Shown here in pieces: positions 17,654-27,157 of a stretch of DNA of 64,000 nt. The stretch is from the NCBI GenBank assembly GCA_016192105.1, contig JACPUV010000023.1, positions 116,209 through 180,208 on the forward strand. Direction: 5' to 3'. The DNA comes from Sphingobacteriales bacterium. Its GTDB lineage: Bacteria; Bacteroidota; Bacteroidia; Chitinophagales; Chitinophagaceae. Below the pieces are notes generated by a model that had not been told where the DNA came from, made no database searches, and saw only the letters and a program-made list of their open reading frames with translations. Position numbers and translations under genes: made by a program. Within the stretch, counting starts at the first letter, position 1; the number at the start of each line of letters is the position of its first letter.

Positions 17654-18316
17654 TCAGGGCAGGAGATATTTTTCCAGTATTTTTTTCCAGATCGCATACC
17701 CCTTCGCATTCATGTGCAGGCGATCCTGGATAAAAATATCATCCATCGGGCTGCCATCGGCATTCAGCATTTTTGAATAGACATCTGCAAAGGCCGACTT
17801 CTTTTGCTTCTTTAAAAATTCCTTGATCTGCTGATTGGCCGCTTCATATTTCGGCATCAGGCGGATACGACTGGGGCTGGGCTTCATCGATACATACAGG
17901 AAGGGCACCAGGGGATACCGGGCCCGGATCAGGGAATAAAGCGTCTTAAACCGTTCCATCACCACTTCCACCGTTACGGAATCACCGGAAGCAAAATCAT
18001 TTTCCCCGCAGTAGAGTACGATCTGTTTGGGCTGGTAGGGATAGATCACGTCATACCGGAAACGGATCATGTCCACCAGGGTAGAACCGCCAAAGGCCCG
18101 GTTCAGGATCTTTTGTTTGGGAAAATAATCCTGCACATCCGTCCAGCGGGTAAAAGAAGAACTGCCGATAAAAAGCGTTTGCCCGGGAGCGGGGAAAGCC
18201 AGGCTGTCCTTTTGCCGGAGGGCCTGTACTTCTTTCCAGTAGGGGATAGGGTCCTGCGACCAGCCCGTCCCGGCTACCAGGAATAACAAGAGAGAAAAAA
18301 TAAATGGTTTGCGCAT
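17654..18316 (-). CDS. SGNH/GDSL-family hydrolase, exported
   Basis: A 220-residue protein with signal peptide MRKPFIFSLLLFLVAGTGWS. The SGNH blocks are visible: block I FIGSSSFTRW with Ser53 as likely nucleophile, the Gly of block II (FGGST), block III GEND with Asn106, and block V DRLHMNAKGY with Asp198 and His201. Such enzymes hydrolyse esters, in glycan loci often acetyl groups on sugars. It lies between a GH43-like gene (1 base away) and GH3. Deacetylation or removal of another ester (for example succinyl or phosphoglycerol groups of cyclic beta-1,2-glucans) is speculative. Confidence 0.85.
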   Translation of the reverse strand: MRKPFIFSLLLFLVAGTGWSQDPIPYWKEVQALRQKDSLAFPAPGQTLFIGSSSFTRWTDVQDYFPKQKILNRAFGGSTLVDMIRFRYDVIYPYQPKQIVLYCGENDFASGDSVTVEVVMERFKTLYSLIRARYPLVPFLYVSMKPSPSRIRLMPKYEAANQQIKEFLKKQKKSAFADVYSKMLNADGSPMDDIFIQDRLHMNAKGYAIWKKILEKYLLP

Positions 18317-18317
18317 A

Positions 18318-20117
18318 TTAATCCACTTTTATTACAGGGGTTCTTGTACTGGTGCCGTTTTCATTCACGGCCTCAATACAATAATAATAGGGTTGCTGGG
18401 AATCCATGGCCTTCATCCAGTATTCATTGTTGGAATGCACCATGATGCTGCTGTACAATTTCCCGGGATGCGTACCATAATAAATATTGTAAGCAAACGC
18501 ATTGTCCACCGGTCTCCATTTGATAAAAGCGCTGCGCTTGTCCTTTTCCGTGCGCAGCACAATAAATCCCTGCACCGCTTCGGGCTTAGCCCCATTGCCA
18601 TTGCCAAACACCCGCAGTCCGCTGATGGCAAATTTACCGGTTGGCATGTGCAGGTTTTCCAGTTTAATATACCGGGCCTGTACCGGGACCGGCAGTTCCA
18701 CATAGTCGTGGGGCACATCGGTATTGTTCCGGCTTTTATCAACCAATAAGGTCCATTTCTTGCCGTCCGTTGAATAATATAGTTTATACTGGTGATACTG
18801 GCCGGTCCATTTTCCCAGGCGGCTGGCCTCCACATCCTGGTCTGCATAGTTGATCTGAACCGCATGGACCGTGGATATATTTCCCAGGTCGCTCTGGATC
18901 CATTCTCCTTTGTTGCCACTGGCCGCACTCCAGTAAGTCTTGATCAGTTCATCCACTGCATTATTGGGCAAATACCCACCCAGGGTAGAGGAAACCTGTA
19001 CCGGTTTGTTATAATTAAGCAGCATCCAGCCGGTGAAATAAGGGGATTTCCCATCAGCACCGTAACCGGTACCGGCAAAACCCGGACCCGGAATATAATG
19101 CGGGTAATCCCCGAACGTGGTATTGCAGTACATTTTATCATCCGTATCAAAACCGGCCGGCCAGATGCCGAGCCGGCGCTCAAATGTATTTTTAACTGAA
19201 ATAACGGTCGTGGATACATGCCAGTAATTATTATACGTATCCTGGAACGTGGTACCGTGGCCGGCACCCCTGACAAAGCCTCCCAGTTTACTACTCAGGG
19301 GATCACTCTGCGCTTCAAAAGGGCCGAGGGGATTGTTTCCCACCACTAACCCATCGGCATAACCGCTAAACTCCGTGCCTGGCGCTCCGTATTGCAGGTA
19401 GTATTTACCGTTGTGTTGGGTCATATGTGATCCTTCCAGGAAAGGATCCAGGAACGTGTTATCCATGTGCTCCCCGAAACGCTGCCAGCCAAACCGCCAG
19501 GGTTCCAGCATATACATTTCTTTCCGGCCGCCGATGGGTTCCATATTCTTCCTGTTCAGTTCGATCCCGTACATCGGGAACCGGTTGCTGCTGCCATTAT
19601 ACATATAAAACCTTCCGTCCTCATCCGTAAAGAAAGAAGGGTCCCAGCCCCCGATCGCAAAGGAATCCACCAGGGGTTTCCATTCATTGGCTTTCGGATC
19701 CGTGCTCATCCACATGGTGAACCTGCTGGTATAGGTAGATCCAAATACGATCATGGTATCGCCGATAATGCCCACACCGGGCGCGCAGAGTTCATCATAG
19801 CCTTCATTCCAGGGGCGCAGGAATTTACGGGATATGAATTTCCAGTTCAGCATGTCCGGGCTCCACCAGTATCCCCACTGGTTCGTGCTGAATAAATAAT
19901 AATCTCCCTTGTACAGCACGATCACCGGGTCTGCGGTGGCACGGTGCCTGCCCCATCCGGAAAAATCAGGAATGGGGGTATAGCCATAATCGATGTTGAC
20001 AGGATTGCAATAGGTCCGTTGCTGGGCGGAAGCGGAGGAAAGAAAAAAGTAAAAAGTAAAAAGTAAAAAACCCGCCCGTGAAAACCACTTTATCGGATTG
20101 AAGAATTTGTTACGCAT
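18318..20117 (-). CDS. GH43-like glycosidase with discoidin and FnIII-like domains
   Basis: A 599-residue exported protein (signal to about SASAQ). The N-terminal five-bladed propeller (about 35-375) carries the GH43 triad: Asp63 in TADPVIV, Asp159 in GGWDPSFF and Glu228 in FLEGSH. An F5/8 type C (discoidin) domain follows at about 390-515 (IQSDLGNISTVHAVQINYAD) and an FnIII-like tail at about 520-599. GH43 members usually cut alpha-L-arabinose, beta-D-xylose or galactose bonds, so its place among beta-glucanases suggests a decorated substrate or a subfamily with another specificity. The gene is tightly packed with SGNH and GMC neighbours. Confidence 0.85.
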   Translation of the reverse strand: MRNKFFNPIKWFSRAGFLLFTFYFFLSSASAQQRTYCNPVNIDYGYTPIPDFSGWGRHRATADPVIVLYKGDYYLFSTNQWGYWWSPDMLNWKFISRKFLRPWNEGYDELCAPGVGIIGDTMIVFGSTYTSRFTMWMSTDPKANEWKPLVDSFAIGGWDPSFFTDEDGRFYMYNGSSNRFPMYGIELNRKNMEPIGGRKEMYMLEPWRFGWQRFGEHMDNTFLDPFLEGSHMTQHNGKYYLQYGAPGTEFSGYADGLVVGNNPLGPFEAQSDPLSSKLGGFVRGAGHGTTFQDTYNNYWHVSTTVISVKNTFERRLGIWPAGFDTDDKMYCNTTFGDYPHYIPGPGFAGTGYGADGKSPYFTGWMLLNYNKPVQVSSTLGGYLPNNAVDELIKTYWSAASGNKGEWIQSDLGNISTVHAVQINYADQDVEASRLGKWTGQYHQYKLYYSTDGKKWTLLVDKSRNNTDVPHDYVELPVPVQARYIKLENLHMPTGKFAISGLRVFGNGNGAKPEAVQGFIVLRTEKDKRSAFIKWRPVDNAFAYNIYYGTHPGKLYSSIMVHSNNEYWMKAMDSQQPYYYCIEAVNENGTSTRTPVIKVD

Positions 20118-20146
20118 ACTGATTAAAATAATCGGCTATTACCGGT

Positions 20147-21874
20147 CTATAAATTTCGTTTTTTTAGTTCTTCCACCGCATGATTCACCGCTCTTGCAGT
20201 AAAAGCCATATATAAGATGGACGGGCTCTGGCTGCCGGTACTGGTCATACAGGCTCCGTCGGTTACGAATACATTCCTGCAATGATGCAGCTGGTTCCAT
20301 TCATTCAGCAGGGAATTCCCGGGATCCTTTCCCATCCGCACCCCGCCCATTTCATGAATATCCAGCCCGGGCGCCTGTTTGCTGTCCCGGGTATTGATGT
20401 TCTTTACCCCCGCCGCCTCCAGCATCAGCTGCCCCTGCTCCAGGAAATCCTTTACCATTTTATCATCATTCTCGTCATACCCAACCGATGTGACCAGCAG
20501 GGGAATACCCCATTGGTCCTGCTGCTCCCGGCTCAGCCACACCTGGTTGCTGTCCTTCGCGATGGTTTCTCCCTGCATATACATATACAGGCCCCAGGTG
20601 CCGGGTTCGCTGATCGCTTCCTTGTATTCCGCACCAAGCAGGGGTTTGATATTTTTCTCACTTAATTTTTCACGGTAAGCACCTGAATAAATGACATAAC
20701 CCCCATAAAAATCCGTATCTCTTTTCTCCAGGTTCCTGAAATTCGCCACGATACATTCGGCCGGTTTGGATACTTTGTAGTATTGATCAGTAAATCCGTC
20801 AATATCCCCGTTCATGCTGCCCCGGTAATTATGAAAGCAAATATACTTACCCAGGAGCCCGTTGTCGTTTCCCAGCCCGTTGGGAAACCGGCGGGAAGTG
20901 GAATTCAACAGGATCAGGTTGCTGTTTAAGGACGAGGCATTGCAAAAAATGATCCGGGCATAGAATTCCGTCGCCTTTTTTGTATTCGCATCAATCACCC
21001 TTACCCCGGTGGCTTTTTGCTGCTGCTCATCATACAGGATGGAATGCACGACCGAATGCGGGCGGATTGTCAGGTTACCCGTTTTCGCCGCCCAGGGCAG
21101 GGTAGAAGCATTGGAACTGAAATAACCGCCCAGCGGACAACCCCGCATACATAAATTCCGGTTCAAACATTGAGCGCGGCCCTGGTCCAGGTGAATTTGT
21201 TTCGGATCGGTGATATGCGCCCATCTCCCGGAGACATAATGCCTGTTGAATTTTTCCCTCAGCACCCGCTGCATATGTTGTTCCACCGCATTCAGTTCGT
21301 ACGCGGTCAGGAACTCCCCGTCGGGCATGGAGGGAATACCATCATAATTGCCGCAGACCCCGATAAATTTTTCCACATGACTGTACCAGTCCCTGATCTC
21401 CTTATATCCAAGGGGAAAAGATTCCCCGTATCCGTAACGTTCAGGTGCTGTAAAATCAAATTCACTCCAGCGGGCACAGGCCCGGCCCCAGGTAAGTGAT
21501 TTGCCCCCGACCTGGTAACCACGGATCCAGTCGAAGGGCTTCTCCTGTATATACGGATGATCGGCATCCTTTATAAAGAAATCCATTGTATCCTCTCCGT
21601 ATCCGGCCGCTTTACTGATCAGTGGGTTTTGCACTTTTGTTTCCCGGGTGATGGCACCCCGGTGGGGCAGTTCCCAGCGGGAGAGGCTGGCCGTTGGGTA
21701 ATCCCGGATATGTTCGACATTTCTTCCTCTTTCGAGTACGAGGGTCTTTAGTCCCTTTTCACATAATTCCTTGGCAGCCCAGCCACCACTGATGCCACTG
21801 CCGATCACGATCGCATCGTAGCTGTTTGATTCTTTCCCTTTACTGTTTATATGTACCTGTAACCTGTCCGGCAT
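20147..21874 (-). CDS. GMC-family FAD-dependent oxidoreductase
   Basis: A 575-residue flavoenzyme. The Rossmann FAD motif GSGISGG lies at residues 25-31, followed by TLVLERG. The C-terminal substrate domain has the active-site region HEMGG (His507) and ends GSQSPSIL, where most relatives have an Asn-Pro pair in place of Ser550-Pro551. There is no obvious signal peptide. In Bacteroidota related proteins oxidise sugars or glucosides (for example at C3) together with a small gluconate-2-dehydrogenase-type subunit, which is absent here. The next gene downstream in transcription is GH43-like and the previous is DoxX, so a sugar-oxidation step inside the glucan locus is inferred. Confidence 0.88.
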   Translation of the reverse strand: MPDRLQVHINSKGKESNSYDAIVIGSGISGGWAAKELCEKGLKTLVLERGRNVEHIRDYPTASLSRWELPHRGAITRETKVQNPLISKAAGYGEDTMDFFIKDADHPYIQEKPFDWIRGYQVGGKSLTWGRACARWSEFDFTAPERYGYGESFPLGYKEIRDWYSHVEKFIGVCGNYDGIPSMPDGEFLTAYELNAVEQHMQRVLREKFNRHYVSGRWAHITDPKQIHLDQGRAQCLNRNLCMRGCPLGGYFSSNASTLPWAAKTGNLTIRPHSVVHSILYDEQQQKATGVRVIDANTKKATEFYARIIFCNASSLNSNLILLNSTSRRFPNGLGNDNGLLGKYICFHNYRGSMNGDIDGFTDQYYKVSKPAECIVANFRNLEKRDTDFYGGYVIYSGAYREKLSEKNIKPLLGAEYKEAISEPGTWGLYMYMQGETIAKDSNQVWLSREQQDQWGIPLLVTSVGYDENDDKMVKDFLEQGQLMLEAAGVKNINTRDSKQAPGLDIHEMGGVRMGKDPGNSLLNEWNQLHHCRNVFVTDGACMTSTGSQSPSILYMAFTARAVNHAVEELKKRNL

Positions 21875-21883
21875 CTCACGCTT

Positions 21884-22312
21884 TTAATTCCTGTTCCCTT
21901 TGTTTTTAAAGATACGGCTATCGAAGCTGGGGAAACCCGGGCCCGTAAAAAGGAATACGAGGCTGAGCAGGATAAAAAGAAAAGGGTGCTGATCCCCCTC
22001 GAATATTTTGCCTTTATCACCCAGCAGAAAAATGATCCCCGTAAACGCCGCGATCACGCCCAGGGCAGCCAGCCGGGTAAATAAACCCAGCACCAATCCC
22101 GCCCCTGACAGTAATTCGGCCAGTTTCCCTGTATAGGCCCAAAGGGCCGGCTGCGTATAGTGCCTGTCTGAAAACCATCCTGTGTACATTTCCATTTTCT
22201 CCGCGTTAAAGCATTCCCGGCCATGATAGAGCAGCAATACCCCGGTAATGATCCTGACCAGGGCAATCCCCCCGGACAGCCCTGCTGGTGAAGCAGAAAA
22301 GAATTTTCCCAT
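21884..22312 (-). CDS. DoxX-family membrane protein
   Basis: From the ATG at 22312 the protein has about 142 residues; an upstream ATG at 22384 would add a polar 24-residue tail without membrane character. Four hydrophobic segments are visible (ALVRIITGVLLLYHG, LSGAGLVLGLFTRLAALGVI, FTGIIFLLGD, PFLFILLSLVFLFTG), the plan of DoxX/DoxD-like proteins. These are linked to quinone or thiol redox chemistry in the inner membrane. The 9-base gap to the GMC gene suggests that the two products work together, possibly passing electrons from the flavoenzyme to the membrane; this is inference. Confidence 0.85.
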   Translation of the reverse strand: MGKFFSASPAGLSGGIALVRIITGVLLLYHGRECFNAEKMEMYTGWFSDRHYTQPALWAYTGKLAELLSGAGLVLGLFTRLAALGVIAAFTGIIFLLGDKGKIFEGDQHPFLFILLSLVFLFTGPGFPSFDSRIFKNKGNRN

Positions 22313-22501
22313 ATGCAACCGTTTTGCGGGTGTAACTGGAAACACACCCGGTTGTTTATTTATACCTGCCCGGCTCTTTCTCAAAATACGATCCCATCCG
22401 GCGCCTAAAAAAACCTCCGTAATGACAATAAATCCCTGTCCTTACCCCTAAACCCTCCCGGGAATGATCCGGCAACCGGGAGATAATCTCTTTCATGGCT
22501 G

Positions 22502-23950
22502 CTATTTTTTAAAATAGGGGGAAGAAAAGCCCAGCTGCTGCAGGCCATTCTGCACATCAGGAATGTTCATAAATAATTTCCACAATAAGCCCGTCCGGTA
22601 GTTTTCAATCATAACAATAATCGGCCCCTGGTCAATAGCCAGGTGGGATTTAGCATACCAGTTGTGGTGAATACTGAAGCCATCCACAAAACCGAATTTG
22701 CTCCAGATCTTGTCCCCGAGTCCGTAATAGAAATACCGGATCGCTTCCATACTTTCTTTTGGCGTATAAGGCATGGAGGAGATCGCCGCCGTGGGCTGGA
22801 TCACGCCACGGTCATTCTCGGGGCTGTGCGCCACATAGCCTTTGTAACTGTCACCGGCTGTGAGCCCCCAGCATTTATCACTGTATCCTTTAAACCCTTT
22901 CGGGTTCTCGCTGCAATAGGCCCGGTTGATCAGGGTATGGTTTTTCCCCTGCAGGAAATAATCGGTACCGAGTGAGTCTGTCAGGCCGTTTGGATCAATA
23001 CCCTGGAAGCTATATTGTTCAAAAAATAAAGGACCTCCCATATCCTTATCATAATTGCCCAGGGGCAGTTTATACCCGTAGTATTCTTTCCCGTTGGCAA
23101 ACCCCGCACTCCCGGCCCAGGTACCGTCATAGACTGTTTTTGAGATCGGATGGTTTGGGGAAGAGGCTGCCAGGACATAGGTGATCAGGCATTCATTCCA
23201 TCCCCATACCGGAAAGTTCATATCAAAGCCGTTATTGGGACTCCAGTGCCAGTATAATTTATGCTGCCCGTTGGTATGCCAGTTCCAGTTGGCAGCACCC
23301 CAGATCTGGCCGATACGTTTCCGCAGGTACAGTTCCCTCGGATTGTTTCGGTTGAAATATTCCCTGGCAGATAAGAAACCCATGAGCAGGTAGGAGGTTT
23401 CCACAATATCCGCCCCGTCATCGAGCCGGTCGAATTTTATGGTCCTGCCTGTTCTTCCATTCATAAAATGCGGGTAAATGCCATGGTAACAATCGGCATT
23501 AATGAGGAAGTCGGCGATCCGGATCAGGCGTCGCACAGCCGTATCCCGTCCAATCCATTTTCTTTCCACAGCCACAATCGTACTCAGGATACCGAAGCCG
23601 GTGCCGCCAATCGCGCCAGCATCGGGCCCGAATGTTGTTTGGCTGAAATTGGGTTCATCCCAGGCCTCATTGATATAATCCCAGTAATGTTCGGCCCGGA
23701 CTGTATTGCTTCTTTCGAGTGCCAGGCCGCTGTACGGATGCGCGCCGTGCCAGAAATACCGGAATGTCTGTTTCTGTACCTGCTCCAGCAACTGGTCATC
23801 CGGCAGGTTCTTAATGATCCCTGCAGGCGCAATACTATCGGGACCATCCCCGTATTTCCCTTTGGTAAGGGAGAGCGGCCGGGACTGGGAATAGCCGGCG
23901 AGGCCCAGCAGGAAAAAAGTGAAAAGGAAGATCAGTTGTTTATTGTTCAT
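22502..23950 (-). CDS. GH144 endo-beta-1,2-glucanase-like protein (copy 1)
   Basis: A 482-residue exported protein (signal MNNKQLIFLFTFFLLGLAGYSQS). It has the (alpha/alpha)6 'glycoamylase' domain of GH144. Family blocks shared with the next two genes are QTFRYFWHGAHP, RSNT, GTGFGI, DDGADIVETSYLLMG, WNECLITYVLAASS and IDQGPIIVMIENYRTGLLW. The founding GH144 enzyme is an endo-beta-1,2-glucanase from Chitinophaga. No lipobox is present, so it is probably periplasmic. It follows copy 2 after 143 bases, with no other gene between. Exact product pattern cannot be read from sequence. Confidence 0.9.
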   Translation of the reverse strand: MNNKQLIFLFTFFLLGLAGYSQSRPLSLTKGKYGDGPDSIAPAGIIKNLPDDQLLEQVQKQTFRYFWHGAHPYSGLALERSNTVRAEHYWDYINEAWDEPNFSQTTFGPDAGAIGGTGFGILSTIVAVERKWIGRDTAVRRLIRIADFLINADCYHGIYPHFMNGRTGRTIKFDRLDDGADIVETSYLLMGFLSAREYFNRNNPRELYLRKRIGQIWGAANWNWHTNGQHKLYWHWSPNNGFDMNFPVWGWNECLITYVLAASSPNHPISKTVYDGTWAGSAGFANGKEYYGYKLPLGNYDKDMGGPLFFEQYSFQGIDPNGLTDSLGTDYFLQGKNHTLINRAYCSENPKGFKGYSDKCWGLTAGDSYKGYVAHSPENDRGVIQPTAAISSMPYTPKESMEAIRYFYYGLGDKIWSKFGFVDGFSIHHNWYAKSHLAIDQGPIIVMIENYRTGLLWKLFMNIPDVQNGLQQLGFSSPYFKK

Positions 23951-24093
23951 AGCAATCGTTATCGTATCAGTACCGGGTTCCTTATAAGAAAACTCTTTCC
24001 TGAAACATCGGTGTAACCGGGCATCCAGACATTGACTCCTGTCGTTTGCAGCACAGCGCCTGCAACACAGGCCCCCGGTCCTGCCGGGCCCGG

Positions 24094-25443
24094 TTATTTC
24101 AGCGCCGGGCTTTGAAAGCCCAGTCTTTCAAGACCCTTCCTGACTTCCGGGCAGCTCATAAACAAATTCCACAATAACCCGGTTCGGTAATTTTCGATCA
24201 TCACAATAATGGGCCCCTGGTCAATGGCGAGATGCGAAGCCGCCACCCAGTTCTTTGATTCATTAAAGGCGTCCACAAACCCGTATTCGCTCCAGATCTT
24301 ATCGCCCAGGTCCCCGTAGAAATGCCGCAGGGCTTTCATCGAATATTCCGGTGTGTACGGGAAGGCGCTTAAGGCGGCTGTTGGTGAAATCGTACCCAGG
24401 TCTTCGGTGGGCGAATGCGCCGCATACCCGTTGTAGGTATCGCTGGCCGTCAGTCCCCAGCAGTTTTCGCCATAGCCTTTGAAATGATTCGGGTTGCGGA
24501 TACAATGCTCCCGGTTGATCAGGGTATGATTCCGGTTCTGCTCCCAGTAATCAGCATAACGGTCTTTCAGGCCTCTCGGATCAAGACCAAGAAAGGAGTA
24601 ATGAGAAAAGAATAAAGGACCGCCATAATCAAAACCCAGTGGCAGTTTGATTCCGTAAAATTCCTTCCCATTCTTAAAGAAATTACTTTCCGCCCAGCCC
24701 CGGTGATAAACATCCGGGCTGACCTGGTATCGTTCACTGGGAGAAGAGGCGGCGAGTACATACATGATCAGGCATTCATTGAAGCCCCGCACCGGGAAAT
24801 TCATGGCCCAGCCATTATTGGGACTCCAGTGCCAGTACAGGACTTCCTGCCCGCCGTTGGTAAACCAATTCCATTCTATATCGGCCCACAAACCGTTGAC
24901 CCGGTTGCGGATTTCCCGTTCTGTATCAGTATCCCCGTTAAAATATTGCCTGGCACAAAGCAAACCCTGGAATAAATAAGAAGTCTCCACCAGGTCGGCC
25001 CCGTCATCCTTGCGGCTGAACGGAATGGTCTTCCCGGTAGCGCCGTCCATCCAGTGAGGAAACACCCCGTGGTAACTCTGCGCTTTCATTAAGAAACTGA
25101 TCATCTTCAGCATAAACTTCGCGGCCGTATCGCGGCTGATCCATTTTCGTTCCACGGCCACGAGCACACTCATAATACCAAAACCGGTACCGCCTGTAGT
25201 GACGGTTTCATGCCCGTAACCAAAACTGATATTGCTCCGTTCCCGGGCCATACCGGACGCCGGGTGGGCGAAATCCCAGAAATAGCGGAAGGTCTGCCGC
25301 TGTACCAGGTCCAGCAGGGCCGAATCGGATAAATTCCCCGGGCGGGCGGCCGGGTTAAATACAGGCACCCCTTTTTGGGATCGGGCTGTTCCAAAAAAAG
25401 ACAGCAGGATCACTGCGATAAGGAGCTGTTTCTTTATTCGCAT
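24094..25443 (-). CDS. GH144 endo-beta-1,2-glucanase-like protein (copy 2)
   Basis: A 449-residue exported protein (signal MRIKKQLLIAVILLSFFGTARSQ), the shortest and most canonical of the three GH144 copies. The conserved blocks are QTFRYFWDFAHPASGMARER, GTGFGIM, DDGADLVETSYLFQG, FNECLIMYVLAASS and IDQGPIIVMIENYRTGLLW. Its aromatic-rich middle (VLYWHWSPNNGWAMNFPVRG) is shared with copies 1 and 3. It has a Phe-Asn-Glu where the other copies have Trp-Asn-Glu, a change next to the conserved Glu. It lies 31 bases after copy 3 in the same direction. Confidence 0.9.
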   Translation of the reverse strand: MRIKKQLLIAVILLSFFGTARSQKGVPVFNPAARPGNLSDSALLDLVQRQTFRYFWDFAHPASGMARERSNISFGYGHETVTTGGTGFGIMSVLVAVERKWISRDTAAKFMLKMISFLMKAQSYHGVFPHWMDGATGKTIPFSRKDDGADLVETSYLFQGLLCARQYFNGDTDTEREIRNRVNGLWADIEWNWFTNGGQEVLYWHWSPNNGWAMNFPVRGFNECLIMYVLAASSPSERYQVSPDVYHRGWAESNFFKNGKEFYGIKLPLGFDYGGPLFFSHYSFLGLDPRGLKDRYADYWEQNRNHTLINREHCIRNPNHFKGYGENCWGLTASDTYNGYAAHSPTEDLGTISPTAALSAFPYTPEYSMKALRHFYGDLGDKIWSEYGFVDAFNESKNWVAASHLAIDQGPIIVMIENYRTGLLWNLFMSCPEVRKGLERLGFQSPALK

Positions 25444-25474
25444 ATAAAAGCTTTGATTCCGGGTGAATAATATT

Positions 25475-27139
25475 CTACAGGTACGGGGCGCTGAAGCCGA
25501 GTGATAGCATACCCGCCTTTACTTCCGGGCAGCTGGTGAATAAATTCCACAGCAACCCGCTGCGGTAATTCTCGATCATAATGACGATGGGCCCCTGGTC
25601 GATCGCCAAAAAAGAAGAGGCAAACCAGGGCTCCTTCAATGAAAAAGCATCCACAAATCCGTACTCCTTCCAGAGTTTATCTCCCAATACATAATAAAAG
25701 AATTTCAACGCGGCCATGGACTGGGCCGGGGTATAGGGAAAGGAAGACAGGGCTGCTGTGGGAGCGATCACCCCCACGTCATGGGTGGGAGAACTGGCTG
25801 TATAACCATTGGGAATATCACTGGCCGTCAATCCCCATACCGAATCACTGTACCCGATACCGGCTACCTGGCTTGTCCGGCAATACTGGTAGTTGATCAG
25901 TGCGTGGTGGAGGGTCTGGGTGGCATAGTTCGCATAGGCATCACTGAGCCCGTTCGGGTTGATCCCGAGAAAGGAATAATGGGAAAAAAACAGGGGGCCA
26001 CCCTGCGGAGGGCCTAACGGAAGAACATACCCGTAATAAGTACTCCCGTTGATAAAACCATTGGTACCGTTAGCGGTCCAGCCATTGCTGTACACGGCTG
26101 CCGGTATGCCATGCGTGGCGGAGGAGGCAGCCAGCACATAGGTAATCAGGCATTCATTCCAGCCCCGGATGGGCATATTCATCACCCAGCCCTTATCGGG
26201 ACTGTAATGCCAGTACAGTACATTTTGTCCCCCGTTACGAAACCAGTCCCACTCCACGTTGTTGTACAGGGTATTGATATCACTGCGCAAATTGGTTTCC
26301 GCTGCATCCGCCCCATTGAAGTACTGGCGGGCGGTGAGCAGCCCCATCATCAGGTAAGAAGTCTCCACGAGGTCGGCGCCATTATCATTGTTACTGAAGG
26401 GAACGATTGCGCCCGTGGTTCCGTTCAGCCAGTGCGGGAATGCTCCTTTTACTTTTACAGCCGTGTTCTTCAGGAAAGATGCGATGGTCTGCAGCCGGGC
26501 CAGGCCCTGCGCCCGGGTAATAAAGCCCCGGTTGATCCCGGTAAGGATCGCCATAATGCCAAAGCCCGAACCACCCGACGTAACGGTTTCCCCTGAATTA
26601 TTTCTTTCCCTTGCCAGTCCGCTGACCGGGTGGGCAAAATCCCAGAAATAGTTAAAGGTCTGCAGTTGTACTTTATCCAGCAGTTCATTATCCGTAAGTG
26701 GCGGAAATTTCCGGGATGAATCGATCCTTGTAATTATCAGCTTATCCACCGAAGAAATAAACGGGCCGCCGGCAGCTGATTTCAGGGTATTGGCGAGCCT
26801 GAACTGGTACCGGGTCAGGCCCGCTAAAGAAGCAGTGGGCTGGATCAGTAATACAGAATCATTTTGCTGGTAGGAGACCGTATTGGGTACGGCCACCCCG
26901 TTCAGGTCGGTAAAACTGATAGCCCCGGGTACCGTACTCCGCATCAGCGGTTCGGAGAATACGATCTTCACCACGGGCCGGAGAGCCGCTTCATAAGCCG
27001 TATTGCCAAAAGCAGTATTATCCAGCCAGCTGCTTTTCACCGTCATCTGCCGGGGCGGATCGGGTGTCACCGGACCGGATTTTTTCCCGCAACCCGCGAG
27101 GAAGAGCAGAACGGCAATTGGTAATAGTTGTCGGATCAT
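25475..27139 (-). CDS. Lipoprotein with Ig-like domain and GH144 domain (copy 3)
   Basis: A 554-residue lipoprotein (LFLAGC, Cys17). An N-terminal SbsA-type Ig-like domain at about residues 30-135 (PVVKIVFSEPLMRSTVPGAI) precedes the GH144 domain. That domain begins near QTFNYFWDFAHPVSGLARER and contains WNECLITYVLAASS and IDQGPIVIMIENYRSGLLW. As the only lipidated copy it is the best candidate for the surface-exposed enzyme that makes the first cuts in beta-1,2-glucan, with copies 1 and 2 acting in the periplasm. It follows the GH30 gene by 18 bases. Confidence 0.9.
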   Translation of the reverse strand: MIRQLLPIAVLLFLAGCGKKSGPVTPDPPRQMTVKSSWLDNTAFGNTAYEAALRPVVKIVFSEPLMRSTVPGAISFTDLNGVAVPNTVSYQQNDSVLLIQPTASLAGLTRYQFRLANTLKSAAGGPFISSVDKLIITRIDSSRKFPPLTDNELLDKVQLQTFNYFWDFAHPVSGLARERNNSGETVTSGGSGFGIMAILTGINRGFITRAQGLARLQTIASFLKNTAVKVKGAFPHWLNGTTGAIVPFSNNDNGADLVETSYLMMGLLTARQYFNGADAAETNLRSDINTLYNNVEWDWFRNGGQNVLYWHYSPDKGWVMNMPIRGWNECLITYVLAASSATHGIPAAVYSNGWTANGTNGFINGSTYYGYVLPLGPPQGGPLFFSHYSFLGINPNGLSDAYANYATQTLHHALINYQYCRTSQVAGIGYSDSVWGLTASDIPNGYTASSPTHDVGVIAPTAALSSFPYTPAQSMAALKFFYYVLGDKLWKEYGFVDAFSLKEPWFASSFLAIDQGPIVIMIENYRSGLLWNLFTSCPEVKAGMLSLGFSAPYL

Positions 27140-27157
27140 ACGGCAAACCGGTGCTTA

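Noticed and set aside
23468..24016. 182-residue plus-strand open frame over GH144 copy 1
   Set aside because: It is a shadow of the GH144 gene and runs past its start into the gap without any start signal.
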